Numbered from the stretch's first letter, positions 14,293-23,158 are shown. The stretch is 45,951 nucleotides of DNA from Oscillospiraceae bacterium (GCA_017435745.1 JAFSEN010000072.1:1-45951), one strand, 5' to 3'. The notes: generated from the letters alone by a model not told the origin. Numbers and translations are program-made.

Positions 14293-14979
14293 TTAAAAAA
14301 CGTTGTTGTTTCCTCTTCGGATTACGATAAATGCGTCCTTTCCGTAACCTCTGTTCATATTTGTGCTTCCAAGAGAATTGTCCGCCCCTTTTCCTCCGGG
14401 GTTTCCGCCGGAATATCCTGCGGTTCCGCCTTCGCCTCCTAAAGCTGTTGATTCCCAGTTAAAATCAGCGGTACCTCCGTCTTTTCCGTTTCCTCCGTTT
14501 TTGTTCAAAAAATTTCCTCCGGAAGCTTTTCCGCCTTCGCCGCCTTTTCCTTTTAAATATCCGTTTGTTCTATAACCGTTTGCTCCGCCGCTTACTGAAA
14601 GGGTCGAATCATATTCATCGAACGAACTTTCTATAACCGCGGAAGAATCCCCGGAATATTCAACCGAAGAAGCGGAAGATTCTTCCGTTGCCTTTCCAAG
14701 AACAAACGAAATTCTGTCGTCTTTCTTCATTTTTATTCTTGAAACAGCGCAGCCGCCTCCGCCGCCTCCGCCTCCGCCGGGAATTCCTTCCTCGCCGCTT
14801 GTTTTTGCTTCGCCGCCGCAACCGCTTGCTCCATGAAGTTCAATTTCAAAAAATCCGTCTTCCGGCGCAAAAAAACTTCCGGAAGAAGTGTATCTCACAA
14901 TTTCAAGATAACTTTCCGGCTCCGCCGGAAAAAGCACCAAACCCATAAGAAGCCTTCTTCTTGATATAAAACTGTTCAT
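14293..14979 (-). CDS. Glycine-rich tail fibre-like protein
   Basis: A 228-residue protein. After a short N-terminus, a domain opens with YTSSGSFFAPEDGFFEIELHG, which resembles the start of glycine-rich receptor-binding tips. It continues into long Gly-rich tracts (a run of nine Gly near residue 75, then GGEGGKASGGN and GGNPGGKGADN). The end is FIVIRRG. Such polyglycine sandwich domains occur at the tips of phage fibres. The start is the ATG preceded by GGAAGGAGG; the longer frame has no ribosome site. It is the last of four consecutive fibre-like genes and probably contributes to host recognition. Confidence 0.7.
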   Translation of the reverse strand: MNSFISRRRLLMGLVLFPAEPESYLEIVRYTSSGSFFAPEDGFFEIELHGASGCGGEAKTSGEEGIPGGGGGGGGGCAVSRIKMKKDDRISFVLGKATEESSASSVEYSGDSSAVIESSFDEYDSTLSVSGGANGYRTNGYLKGKGGEGGKASGGNFLNKNGGNGKDGGTADFNWESTALGGEGGTAGYSGGNPGGKGADNSLGSTNMNRGYGKDAFIVIRRGNNNVF

Positions 14980-15000
14980 TTTAAACCTCCTTCCAAACAA

Positions 15001-15020
15001 GTCCTGCCTTTCGGCAGGAC
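15001..15020 (-). other. Intercistronic hairpin before the glycine-rich fibre gene
   Basis: A perfect 8-bp stem GTCCTGCC/GGCAGGAC with a 4-base loop, just upstream of the ribosome site at about 14990. With only a weak T stretch after it on the minus strand, it is more likely a pause or RNA-stability element than a full terminator. Confidence 0.5.
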
Positions 15021-15039
15021 CTGCAGCCTGTAAAATCCA

Positions 15040-16071
15040 TTATGCCGGAACGTAATGCACCAAAAAATTAATCGGAATATCTTCGCGCCAGGAATAAAAT
15101 CTAAGCTTTCCGCAATCGTTGAAAAACGAATAGCATAAAGTGCTCGAAATATTGATATACGGAAACACTCCAATCTTTGTTTCAATCATCGCTTCGCAAT
15201 CGAGAATATACAAACTGCACTGGCGGTTAACCGTTGTCATATCATAGGTGTAAACTTTGTCTCCGATAACGCAAAATCCATATCTGTATCCGCCGAAAAC
15301 AAACCCGGTATCCTCAAGCGTTTTGTTGTTGTAAACATACATTTTATTGCTGTTATCCGTTGCATACAATTTGCCTCCCACAGACCAGAAGGTGTGTGGG
15401 GAATAGGAAGTTGTTCCTTCAAGCGTCCATGTATCTGTTGCTTCATCCCACAAATAAAACTCTTTCTGGTAATAGTACATTAATTTTCCGTCCGCTATAA
15501 AAACTTTGACCTCGGAGGGAAAATTTGTAAGAGTTGTAATCGTTGTTCCGTCAAACACATAATGATAATAACTTGCTTTCAGATGCGCTTTGCCATTTAA
15601 AATTCCGATAAATGCTCCGCTGCCCTGTCCCGCAAAATAATGCATATTTGCATCCTGCGTTACCAAAGCCCATGCGCCGTTTTCATATTTATATATTTCT
15701 GCGCCTTTTTTATAAGAAGAATAACTGTTTATAAGCGAAATGCAGTACGTTGTATCGTTATAAGTAAAATAAGTTTTGTTCTTTTGCTGCGGAGCGCCTA
15801 TTCCGTCGCTTTCGAAATAAAGCCCCGGCGGGAACGAACCTCCGCCGCCGGAACTTGCCGTTCCTTCAACTCCGAAAATCGAAGTTCCGGAAACAATGTT
15901 TTCCGGAACAAGATTTGCATCCCCCGAAACATTGACTTTTGAAAGACCGTTAAATCCCTCGTCCGGAACGACTTCCGTTCCTTCCGCCGTGGGAACAACG
16001 CTTTTTTCCTGCAAAACCGCCGGAACAACGCTTCTTTTTCCAAGAATAAAAGATAAAATGTCAAACGCCAT
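15040..16071 (-). CDS. Fibre-like protein with kelch-like propeller repeats
   Basis: A 343-residue protein starting MAFDILSFILGKRS. Residues 1-80 are a particle-attachment type N-terminus with Val/Ser-rich turns and a GGGGS hinge. Residues 90-343 contain repeated blades such as IYKYENGAWALVTQ, FYLWDEATDTWTLEG and LYATDNSNKMYVYNNKTLED, which is the kelch/beta-propeller pattern. It may bind a surface glycan or protein on the host. The ATG is chosen for GAGGAGGG with 6-base spacing; it begins 11 bases after the upstream stop. It lies in a block of four fibre-like genes. Confidence 0.7.
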   Translation of the reverse strand: MAFDILSFILGKRSVVPAVLQEKSVVPTAEGTEVVPDEGFNGLSKVNVSGDANLVPENIVSGTSIFGVEGTASSGGGGSFPPGLYFESDGIGAPQQKNKTYFTYNDTTYCISLINSYSSYKKGAEIYKYENGAWALVTQDANMHYFAGQGSGAFIGILNGKAHLKASYYHYVFDGTTITTLTNFPSEVKVFIADGKLMYYYQKEFYLWDEATDTWTLEGTTSYSPHTFWSVGGKLYATDNSNKMYVYNNKTLEDTGFVFGGYRYGFCVIGDKVYTYDMTTVNRQCSLYILDCEAMIETKIGVFPYINISSTLCYSFFNDCGKLRFYSWREDIPINFLVHYVPA

Positions 16072-16082
16072 AAAATCCCTCC

Positions 16083-17381
16083 TCACCAGGTCAAAACGGT
16101 TTCGTTTCCGTCGCTGTCGGTTATTTTTGTCGGGTTTCCTTCCGAATCAAATTCAAAATTATATGCAAGCGAAGAACCGTCGGTATATGTTTCAACAATT
16201 TCCCCTTCGCTTTCAAATCCGGAAAGATCCACAGCTCTTAAAACCTTTTCTTCCGGAATATCTTCCTGCGCCGCAAGCCTTGTTGCAGAAAAGCTCCAGG
16301 TGCCGGTGGAAATGTCACCCACAAGATGCGCGCTTAAAAGCATCCCGTAAAATTCAATAACAACCGAAGCCACAACCATATAAGCATCAAGCGCATAAGC
16401 AAAATTCGAAAAAATCATCCTGCCGTAAGTTCCGTCTGTGTGGCTTATAAAACAATTTATATTTTCTTTAACCGCGTTTGCAACCTCTGTCGGTGTTATG
16501 CTTTCCGTATCTCCAACAAGATTTTCGCTTCCGCCTTCGGAATTTGCTTTTTTCGCAAGAAGTTCCCATTTTCCGGTGGTGTCCCCTTCCGGAACAACCC
16601 CGATAACCGGAACTGTGCTGTTCACCGCAAGAACATAGGACGAACCGTTGTAGGAAACAACGTCCCTGCTGAACTGTCCGTTTTTGATCGAACCATAAGC
16701 TTCTTCGGCGTTCCATTCTCCTCTCCAGACAAGCCCGGGTTCACCTTTGTCGCCCTTGCTTCCGTTTCTTACCGTCCAACCGAAAAATCTTCCGTCATCA
16801 AGATGGATATAAAGATAATTGCTCCCAAGGTCCTCCGGGTCTTCGCTTGTAACGATAGTGCTGATTCCTATTCCCCGTTCACCCTGAATTCCCTGTTCGC
16901 CCTGAACTCCCTGTTCACCTTGGGGGCCTGCCGGCCCGGCAAATTCCCCTGCGTCCGCCTTTTCTTTAACTTCCCTCGCAAGAAGAAGCGCCTCCTGTGC
17001 CTTTGCGTCGATCTGTTCCTCCGCAGAAAGAGAAATTTCCGGAAGAACCCCGCCTTCCTCTGTGCTGCCATAAGATTCAACGCGAAGAACTACCGTATCG
17101 GTGGTTATCCTCATGGTCCCTTCCGGGTCCGTTCCGTGAAGTTTCAACTCCCAATCCCCTTCGGAAAGGTTGACATGGGCGTCCTTCGCAATTTTGTCCG
17201 AAACAAGATTTACGTCATAGGTCATTCCATCCTTCGAAAAATGCGCCCATTTTGAAAGGCCTTTCCAATCTTCTGTGCGGAAATCAAATTCCGCGTCGAT
17301 ATAGTCGATGCTGTCGGAAACAATTTTCGCTCCGCCGCCGGAAAGCATCTGGTTCCTTACAATAAATTTAAGAAGCGCCAC
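16083..17381 (-). CDS. Tail fibre/baseplate-like protein with collagen repeats
   Basis: A 432-residue protein. The N-terminal about 110 residues (IDAEFDFRTEDWKGLSKWAHF) resemble the domain that opens many phage baseplate or fibre proteins in Firmicutes. A helical linker follows, then eight collagen-type Gly-X-Y triplets (GPAGPQGEQGVQGEQGIQGE, about residues 149-175) and a carbohydrate-binding-like segment (LVWRGEWNAEEAYGSIKNG). The far C-terminus carries an RHS-like YNFEFDSEGNPTKITDSDGN. The triplets probably form a trimeric rod. It is tightly packed with its neighbours (4 bases after the upstream gene). Confidence 0.75.
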   Translation of the reverse strand: MALLKFIVRNQMLSGGGAKIVSDSIDYIDAEFDFRTEDWKGLSKWAHFSKDGMTYDVNLVSDKIAKDAHVNLSEGDWELKLHGTDPEGTMRITTDTVVLRVESYGSTEEGGVLPEISLSAEEQIDAKAQEALLLAREVKEKADAGEFAGPAGPQGEQGVQGEQGIQGERGIGISTIVTSEDPEDLGSNYLYIHLDDGRFFGWTVRNGSKGDKGEPGLVWRGEWNAEEAYGSIKNGQFSRDVVSYNGSSYVLAVNSTVPVIGVVPEGDTTGKWELLAKKANSEGGSENLVGDTESITPTEVANAVKENINCFISHTDGTYGRMIFSNFAYALDAYMVVASVVIEFYGMLLSAHLVGDISTGTWSFSATRLAAQEDIPEEKVLRAVDLSGFESEGEIVETYTDGSSLAYNFEFDSEGNPTKITDSDGNETVLTW

Positions 17382-17385
17382 TCAA

Positions 17386-18363
17386 TCACCCCCAGTTTTT
17401 CCATATAAATCTGTTTTTAAAGCAGGAAAATTCCCAAGTTTCGTTTGCTTTCGCTTTGGAAATATCGTCCCCCGCTTTTGTTCCGGAAACGTTTATGCTG
17501 CCCACGGAACTTCCGAAAACAACAAATCCGTGCGCTTCGCCGCTTGTTCCGGTCAAAGAAAGTGATGTAACACCCGAATAGCTGTATTCACAGTTGTCCT
17601 GAAGCGCGGCATTGATACTTCCGCTGCCGGCTATAGAAACCGGCTTGTTCTGTTTTCCGCTGAAAAGCGAGCTGTGGGCAGAACTGTCGTTTGCATGGTT
17701 TAAAACGGCAGAAGCCGCTGCTCCGCTTGGTTCCGCGCCCACTTCGCTGTAACTGTAAGAAGGTTTGGAACTCTGTTTCGCCCAGGAATAAACGTCAGAT
17801 GCGGGCATCGAAACCGGAAAATCCGAAATCTGGCTTCTTGTATGGGTATGAACTTCCGGCGCAGCCCCAACCTGTTCCGGGGTATAATCTCCTTTCTGCG
17901 CTTTAATGTCGCCAAGTCTTCCGAAAACGGAAGTAACCGGGTGGCCTCCGCCGGAAACAATTTCCTTAACTTCCTCTTTGGAAGCATAGTTTTCCGAAAA
18001 AGAATCAACCTTCTGCTCAATTTCCTCAAATTCGGTTTTCCCCACATAGCTGTTCGGAATATTCTGAACCTCTGCGCTTATTCCCGCAAGCTTCTGTCTG
18101 AAGTCGCCTATCTCATCGGTAACTTCTCCGAAGTCTTCCCGAACTCTGGTAACCTCTCCCCGGATACTCCTTTCAAGGCTTTCCATATCTTTATCAACAT
18201 TCCCGAATTCATCGATAACCTCGTTGATTTTAGGAATGGCAACTTCCCTTACTATCTCTTCAACTTTATATTGCATTTCCGCCGCCGGAAGCCCCGGAAC
18301 TTCCGCCTGACCAACAACTCCCTTTCCAAGAAGGTCGCTGTTTTTGATTTTTTCTACTGCCAA
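17386..18363 (-). CDS. Tail fibre-like protein
   Basis: A 325-residue protein. The first part is strongly coiled coil (about residues 30-130, with EVIDEFGNVDKDMESLERS). The middle has the phage fibre motif PVTSVFGRLGDIKAQKGDYT, followed by the QVGAAPEVHTHTRSQISDF repeat typical of fibre shafts (GAAP..HxHT..QI..). The C-terminus is beta-rich and ends FIWKNWG. The start is read as a TTG with GGGAGGGAGG about 10 bases before it; the frame upstream crosses an intercistronic hairpin. It probably forms a trimeric fibre with the following genes. Confidence 0.75.
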   Translation of the reverse strand: MAVEKIKNSDLLGKGVVGQAEVPGLPAAEMQYKVEEIVREVAIPKINEVIDEFGNVDKDMESLERSIRGEVTRVREDFGEVTDEIGDFRQKLAGISAEVQNIPNSYVGKTEFEEIEQKVDSFSENYASKEEVKEIVSGGGHPVTSVFGRLGDIKAQKGDYTPEQVGAAPEVHTHTRSQISDFPVSMPASDVYSWAKQSSKPSYSYSEVGAEPSGAAASAVLNHANDSSAHSSLFSGKQNKPVSIAGSGSINAALQDNCEYSYSGVTSLSLTGTSGEAHGFVVFGSSVGSINVSGTKAGDDISKAKANETWEFSCFKNRFIWKNWG

Positions 18364-18384
18364 TTTAAATAATCCTCCCTCCCG

Positions 18385-18420
18385 TAATTGCAAATCCGCC
18401 AAAGGCGGATTCGGCAATTT
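18385..18420 (-). other. Intercistronic hairpin
   Basis: AATCCGCC-AAA-GGCGGATT, extended on both sides by AATTGC/GCAATT with mismatches. It lies between the stop of the 688-residue structural gene and the ribosome site of the next gene; there is no T run on the minus strand. Confidence 0.5.
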
Positions 18421-18426
18421 GTTTTT

Positions 18427-20493
18427 CTATTTCTTATATCTTCCGCTTTCGGTGTATTCAACGGAAAATCCGTAAAGACCGAAGGATCTGTTCTTTTCTG
18501 TACAGCTTATTCTGAATCCGCATTTGTCAAATTTCTTTATTTTAACTTTTGCCGTTGCGGTTCTGTATGTGGAATCTCCGCTCCAAGTAAATCCTTCCCA
18601 CGCGAATGAACCCCAGGAAAAATAGCTGTTTTTATCCGAAAAATCCTTAAGTGGGTTCCAAAATCCCTTAACCCTGTATTCAAGGCGAACCTTGTTCCTT
18701 GCGTAAGGAAGAAGCTGTATCGCAACGGTCCTGATGGTCTTGTTCCTCCAAAAAAGCTCTCCCGCAAAATCCGGAAAAGTCCAGTAAGCTTCAATGGCTC
18801 TGTTCCCTTCCGGGGAATAATCCTCGTAACTTCCTGCGGATTCCGTGTCGCCGCTGAAATAACAAACGTTTCCTTTTTCGTCCCCGAAAAAAAGCTTTCC
18901 GTCCTGCTCCCAAAGAACCCTTGCCGGAATTCCCGTCCAAAGGTAACATTCATATTGCCCGGTGGAAAGGGGCTCCCCTCTCTCATAGCTTTTCTGTCCG
19001 CTGTCAAGAAGATAAAGCTTTCCGTTCACCGCGACAACGCAGAACTGCTTCCATTTTGCACAAAAAGCTTTTTCAAGCTCCTTTTCCGCACAAAGGGCCT
19101 TGTTGATAAAATAGCTTCTGTTCTGGGTATATTTTTCTCCGGAAACGTCCTCGGTCGTAATGGCATAAACTCCCCTTGCGGTAAGAAAAAGCTGTTCCCG
19201 GTCCATATATACAAAACCTCTCGGTGCAACAGCCTCTTCACCCTGAAGATATTTTTCAATGGGAAAGCTTACGTTTCCCTCTTCGTCAAGATGGGAATTT
19301 CTTATAACAATGCTGCGCCCGTCCTCCGCGTTGGAAATATAAGTTGCAAGGCTGTTCCCGATGATGGAATAGCCGATTATCTTTTCTCCCTTTCCGCAGA
19401 TTTTGGAATAATATGTGTCCGGCCAGTAAAAGGGATCACCGGTGACGCACCAATAATCTCTTCCCGGTTCGTCCGGGTTTCCCGAAACAAAAATCCTGTT
19501 GGTTGAACCGCCGGTGTCAAAAGCAACGCTCTGGTTACATCGGTTTATTTTTTCTTTATAACCCTCAAAATGCTTTGCCGCCTCGATTACAACGTTATCC
19601 TCTCCCGCAATGGGTGTTTTCGGAACAGCCGATTTGAAAACAATTTTTCCCGCCGCTCTGTCAACGGAAAAATCGGTTTCCTCTTTCTCTTCCTGCAATT
19701 TTCCGTTTTCGTCCATTACCCAGGCTTTCACCTTTTTGCCGGAAAGTCCTTTCTGCGAAAGGGTAAAAGAAGTTTCTGTTCCGGTGTCGCAAAGAAAACT
19801 CTCTTTCCATCTGTCGGAAATAAGGTTAAATTCCTCTTTGGTGGCTCCCGCCGGTTCGTTTTTATATCTTGCTTTAAGGATTATTTCCGAACCTTCTTCC
19901 GGCGGAGAAACAAACTTTATTCCGCCTTCAATGCTGTATTCGGCGGCGCTGCCGTTTACGGTAAGGGAAATAACCTCCTGCGGTTCGTGCTCAAGCGAAA
20001 AAATCGTGCTCATTCCGTCCCCTCTGAGCACCGTTTCTCTTTCGCAGCCGTCCGCGTTCTTTGAAATGAGCACCGTTGGGATATATGCTTTGTCGCAAAG
20101 GGGCGAAACGCTGTCCCCGTCGAAGGAAAGCGCTTCGAATCCGTCAAAAATACAAAGTATATCCCCGATTATCTGCCCGGCGGAAAGGGAATCCGCCATT
20201 CCCCTCCAAATTTCTTTCCCATCGCAAAAAAGCCTTTTTCCCGCATGGATTACCGTATGATCCCCAAAAATAAACGCCCCGTTTATCCTTTCGCCGTAAT
20301 TCCCGGAAAGGAAAAATCCCGTGCGCTTTATGGGGTTGCCTTTGGAATCCGGCATCATATTCGGGGCGTCCGGGCTTCTTCTTTTGTCAACATCCGCCGG
20401 CGCTGAACTCAAATCTATGCCGGCAAAAGAGGTTATCTCAAGCACGCTTCTCGAAAGAGAGGGCGCGCTGCCGAAATTCATAAGTCCCGGCAT
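18427..20493 (-). CDS. Phage structural (tail/stabilisation) protein
   Basis: A 688-residue protein with an N-terminal ITSFAGIDLSSAPADVDKRRS and a SPDAPNMMPDSKGNPIKRTGF block, as found in tail-hub or head-tail stabilisation proteins of short-tailed phages. A long beta-rich body with blade-like repeats follows (FVYMDREQLFLTARGVYAI, GKLYLLDSGQKSY, GKLFFGDEKGNVCYF). The C-terminal RTVAIQLLPYARNKVRLEYR region is typical of the same group. SD AAGGAGGGGA precedes the ATG. It is the largest structural protein of the element, and no tape measure gene is present. The exact structural role is inferred. Confidence 0.68.
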   Translation of the reverse strand: MPGLMNFGSAPSLSRSVLEITSFAGIDLSSAPADVDKRRSPDAPNMMPDSKGNPIKRTGFFLSGNYGERINGAFIFGDHTVIHAGKRLFCDGKEIWRGMADSLSAGQIIGDILCIFDGFEALSFDGDSVSPLCDKAYIPTVLISKNADGCERETVLRGDGMSTIFSLEHEPQEVISLTVNGSAAEYSIEGGIKFVSPPEEGSEIILKARYKNEPAGATKEEFNLISDRWKESFLCDTGTETSFTLSQKGLSGKKVKAWVMDENGKLQEEKEETDFSVDRAAGKIVFKSAVPKTPIAGEDNVVIEAAKHFEGYKEKINRCNQSVAFDTGGSTNRIFVSGNPDEPGRDYWCVTGDPFYWPDTYYSKICGKGEKIIGYSIIGNSLATYISNAEDGRSIVIRNSHLDEEGNVSFPIEKYLQGEEAVAPRGFVYMDREQLFLTARGVYAITTEDVSGEKYTQNRSYFINKALCAEKELEKAFCAKWKQFCVVAVNGKLYLLDSGQKSYERGEPLSTGQYECYLWTGIPARVLWEQDGKLFFGDEKGNVCYFSGDTESAGSYEDYSPEGNRAIEAYWTFPDFAGELFWRNKTIRTVAIQLLPYARNKVRLEYRVKGFWNPLKDFSDKNSYFSWGSFAWEGFTWSGDSTYRTATAKVKIKKFDKCGFRISCTEKNRSFGLYGFSVEYTESGRYKK

Positions 20494-20505
20494 AAAATCC
20501 CCTCC

Positions 20506-21096
20506 TTATTTCTGCATCGCCGCAAGGGCTTTTTTCTGTTCAAATTCCTTTTCGCTCTTTGCAAGAGAAAGAAGATAATCGATCCATTTTTCGTTATATT
20601 CCCTTTCGGTTTCCGCCTGCTGCGCGGCAAATTCTTCCGAAATTCCCCCAAGGTTATCCATATATCCGCTTCGGATATCGTTTCTGTTTCCCTGATATCT
20701 TGCTTTAAGCGCCGCAAGGGTAGTTTCGGCCGCTCCTCCGTTAAGTCCCGCCGCCGCAAGCTGTTCCGGAAGCGCCGCCTCCGCCTGCTGCTGAAGAACC
20801 CAGTTTTCACGAAGAGCCTCGTCCCTTTCCGCACGGAGTTTTTTTGCTTTCTGCTCATACTGAGCCCTTGTTCTTTCGGAATATTTGTTCCGGAGTTCCT
20901 CAATCGAAATTTCCGCTTTTTTCTCCGCGCCGGAAATACCCGAATTTACCGAACCTCCGATCACCGGAGAAAAGGAGCCCGCTCCGTTTTGTGTTCCGCC
21001 GGTCTGACCATTGTTCTGATAAGGATTCTCTCCCCGGTTTTTGTAATATTCAGCCGCAAAATCCGATATCAGATCAATAAATTCTGTTTTTGCCAT
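20506..21096 (-). CDS. Alpha-helical prophage protein (possible internal virion protein)
   Basis: A 196-residue protein. The N-terminal Gly/Asn-rich part (NPYQNNGQTGGTQNG) is followed by long helices rich in Ala, Glu and Gln, with coiled-coil character. The core LAAAGLNGGAAETTLAALKAR carries the AGLxGGxxEs pattern seen in phage proteins encoded between capsid and tail genes, and the tail is QKKALAAMQK. A role inside the particle or in DNA ejection is plausible from position and composition. It starts about 60 bases after the capsid gene, beyond a strong hairpin. Confidence 0.6.
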   Translation of the reverse strand: MAKTEFIDLISDFAAEYYKNRGENPYQNNGQTGGTQNGAGSFSPVIGGSVNSGISGAEKKAEISIEELRNKYSERTRAQYEQKAKKLRAERDEALRENWVLQQQAEAALPEQLAAAGLNGGAAETTLAALKARYQGNRNDIRSGYMDNLGGISEEFAAQQAETEREYNEKWIDYLLSLAKSEKEFEQKKALAAMQK

Positions 21097-21118
21097 TAAT
21101 CATTCTCCTTTCCTTAAA

Positions 21119-21160
21119 GATATATTTTCCGGCGGGAAATTCCCGCCGGAAAATATATAT
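21119..21160 (-). other. Long perfect hairpin after the capsid gene
   Basis: TATATTTTCCGGCGGGAA and its complement meet around a single central base, giving a near-perfect inverted repeat of about 38 bases. It begins at the capsid stop codon. The minus strand has no clean T run after it, so it may protect the capsid mRNA 3' end or cause partial termination to favour capsid over downstream products. Confidence 0.65.
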
Positions 21161-22239
21161 CATACAACGGTTCTCTCTTCGTCAACCGCAACCGCGGAAG
21201 TGAAAAGTTCGTCGCTGAAAGCAACGGCCTTTGCGGTGTAAGTACCAGCCGCAAGAGCAACACTTCCGCCGGAAGTTGTTTCAACCGCAGTATCGCTGAA
21301 TCTGGGGTCGGTACCGTCGGTAGTAACGCGGATCTTGCCTGCGCCTTCGGAAGTTACAACAAGATTTTTGCCCGAAAGGCTGAAAACCGGTTCTTCCTGA
21401 ACTTTATCACCTTCAACCGCTGCATAAACGCCGTCGCATTTTGCGCCGATTACGAACGCATCATAAATAAATCTGCCTTCAATAAGGGCGCCGTTGATGC
21501 CGGCGGGGTTCTCTTTAACAAAATAATCCTGAACCTTTTTCGGCTGAAGAACGGAATTTCTGTAAACAATAAGGAAATATGCCTTGTTTTCGCCTTTCAT
21601 AAGGTAATCGTCCGGAACAGTAACAACCTGTGCGCCCATAAAAGTACCCACAGCGCCTTTGACAAGCGCCTCTTTTGCAAGAGCTTCAACACCGATAAAC
21701 TGTTTGGAAAGTCGAAGCATACCGAACCAGCTCCAGCCGATAAAGATATATCTGCCCTCTGCGGGAACTTTTTTGTTGCCCATTTTTACCATGCCGTCGG
21801 AAATAAGTTTTACAATGGTGTCCTCGGTGGGTTCTTCTGCAACAGCTTCAACGGTGCCGGCATAATCGATAAATTTGCGAAGAGCATATTTGTCCATTTC
21901 AGGAATTGCCTGTTCGCTCATTTCAATGTTAAGAATTTTGGAAGCTTCCTTCGCGCCCATCTGTTCGGCGTTGTTTCCCTTGTCAACGGTGATGGAGAAG
22001 GAACGATCCCTCTCAACAATCATGTCCTGAACGGTGTCCTGTGCTTCCTTGGGTTCTCCGTAACGGTTGGTGCCGCTGCGTTTGTAATCGTTCAGCTCCT
22101 GGGAAACCGCGGTGTAAACCTTAAGATTTTTTACACCGGTAAATTCATAGTCCTTACAGGCAATACCGTCAACATAAGATTTCTGGGTAAACGCCTGCGC
22201 AAGTTCCTTTGCATATTTGCTTGCAAGATTAACTGCCAT
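21160..22239 (-). CDS. Major capsid protein with C-terminal Ig-like/CHB domain
   Basis: A 359-residue protein in the capsid position directly after scaffold. The N-terminal about 280 residues have the HK97-fold style (VDGIACKDYEFTGVKNLKVY, RDRSFSITVDKGNNAEQMG, EMDKYALRKFIDYAG, IFIGWSWFGMLRLSKQFIG). From about residue 290 a separate small beta domain follows: IRVTTDGTDPRFSDTAVET, then GGSVALAAGTYTAKAVAFSD. This is the chitobiase/beta-hexosaminidase C-terminal-like module often exposed on surfaces. AAAGGAG precedes the ATG at a long spacing. The extra domain could decorate the outside of the head. Confidence 0.85.
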   Translation of the reverse strand: MAVNLASKYAKELAQAFTQKSYVDGIACKDYEFTGVKNLKVYTAVSQELNDYKRSGTNRYGEPKEAQDTVQDMIVERDRSFSITVDKGNNAEQMGAKEASKILNIEMSEQAIPEMDKYALRKFIDYAGTVEAVAEEPTEDTIVKLISDGMVKMGNKKVPAEGRYIFIGWSWFGMLRLSKQFIGVEALAKEALVKGAVGTFMGAQVVTVPDDYLMKGENKAYFLIVYRNSVLQPKKVQDYFVKENPAGINGALIEGRFIYDAFVIGAKCDGVYAAVEGDKVQEEPVFSLSGKNLVVTSEGAGKIRVTTDGTDPRFSDTAVETTSGGSVALAAGTYTAKAVAFSDELFTSAVAVDEERTVV

Positions 22240-22264
22240 AATTAAATAATTCTCCTTTCATATC

Positions 22265-22315
22265 AAGCCTCCCTTGTGTAAAGGGATGTGTCGCCGCAGG
22301 CGACGGAGGGATTGT
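22265..22315. repeat. Dispersed hairpin repeat, copy B
   Basis: GCCTCCCTTGTGTAAAGGGA, an inner hairpin TCGCCGCAGGCGA, and GGAGGGATTGTAA. It lies in the gap between the scaffold and capsid genes. Its opening and closing parts match copy A at 12372. Related short elements are common in Clostridia chromosomes (from memory, not checked here). Confidence 0.7.
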
Positions 22316-22334
22316 AACCCCGTTCAGCCTGCAA

Positions 22335-23141
22335 TCAATATTCTTTAAAAAGTCCCACAATAAAATCGTCCGTTCCGCTGGTGCCTGCGGCGGAAGTTGC
22401 GGAACCGGGTCCGAATTCCTTCGCATATTTTTTCTGGGCTTCCTTAATGCAATCTGCCCTGAGTTTTTCAATTTCTTCCGCAAGTTTGTTTTTTTCTTTA
22501 AGAAGACAAAATTTTTCGAATGCAGCCTCAAGAGGGATCCCCTTTTCCCATTCTTCAACAACTTTTCCGTCAATATAATGGATGTTCTCCGCAGAATGAA
22601 GTTCAAGAAATTTTTCAAGTTCCAAAAGCATCTCCTCGCTTTTGTCCTCTTCGTTTTCGTCTTCCGCCTTTCTTTTCATCCCAAGGCGAAAATTCGCAAG
22701 TTCCCTTGCTGTTTCCCTGTTCATTCCGGGGTTCTCTTCAATAATTTCATCAACGGTCTTTTCAATGGTTGCTTTTTCAAGTGCCCAGATGATTTCGTTT
22801 TTCATTTCCTCGGGGCTGATTCCTCTAAGCACCGCAAGCTTTTCAAAAACTTCGGTGTCCTCTCTTGCTTTTCCGAATTTTTTGTTAAGTTCGTCATATT
22901 CCATGCCCTTGATAAAAACGTCCGCAATTTTTCCCGGGTCTTCGCCAATAGCGTTTGCAAATTCAAAAATCGCTTTCAGCTTCCGGTCGTTTTCGCCGGT
23001 GTTTTCGTGCTCGGGTTCGTTTTCGCCGTGCTCAAATTCCTCTTCGACGAAAAAATCTTCCGAAGGAACTTCGTTAACGTCCTCAAGATATCCTTCAAGA
23101 AGTTCCTGCATGATAAGTTCATCCCTGTTTTTCTTTTTCAT
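22335..23141 (-). CDS. Phage scaffolding protein
   Basis: A 268-residue, highly charged and almost entirely helical protein between terL and the capsid gene. It is rich in Glu and Lys, with coiled-coil segments such as LAEEIEKLRADCIKEAQKKY, and ends GTDDFIVGLFKEY. These features and the position are those of scaffolding proteins, which direct capsid assembly and then leave. The start is the ATG with AAAGGAG 6 bases upstream; a GTG-type extension of seven codons would overlap that site. There is no sequence-level motif, so the call rests on composition and gene order. Confidence 0.75.
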   Translation of the reverse strand: MKKKNRDELIMQELLEGYLEDVNEVPSEDFFVEEEFEHGENEPEHENTGENDRKLKAIFEFANAIGEDPGKIADVFIKGMEYDELNKKFGKAREDTEVFEKLAVLRGISPEEMKNEIIWALEKATIEKTVDEIIEENPGMNRETARELANFRLGMKRKAEDENEEDKSEEMLLELEKFLELHSAENIHYIDGKVVEEWEKGIPLEAAFEKFCLLKEKNKLAEEIEKLRADCIKEAQKKYAKEFGPGSATSAAGTSGTDDFIVGLFKEY

Positions 23142-23158
23142 ACCATTCTCCTTTCCTT

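Noticed and set aside
18955..20260. Several plus-strand frames of 150-216 codons opposite the 688-aa structural gene
   Set aside because: They overlap each other and the real gene, lack ribosome sites and have shadow-like composition.
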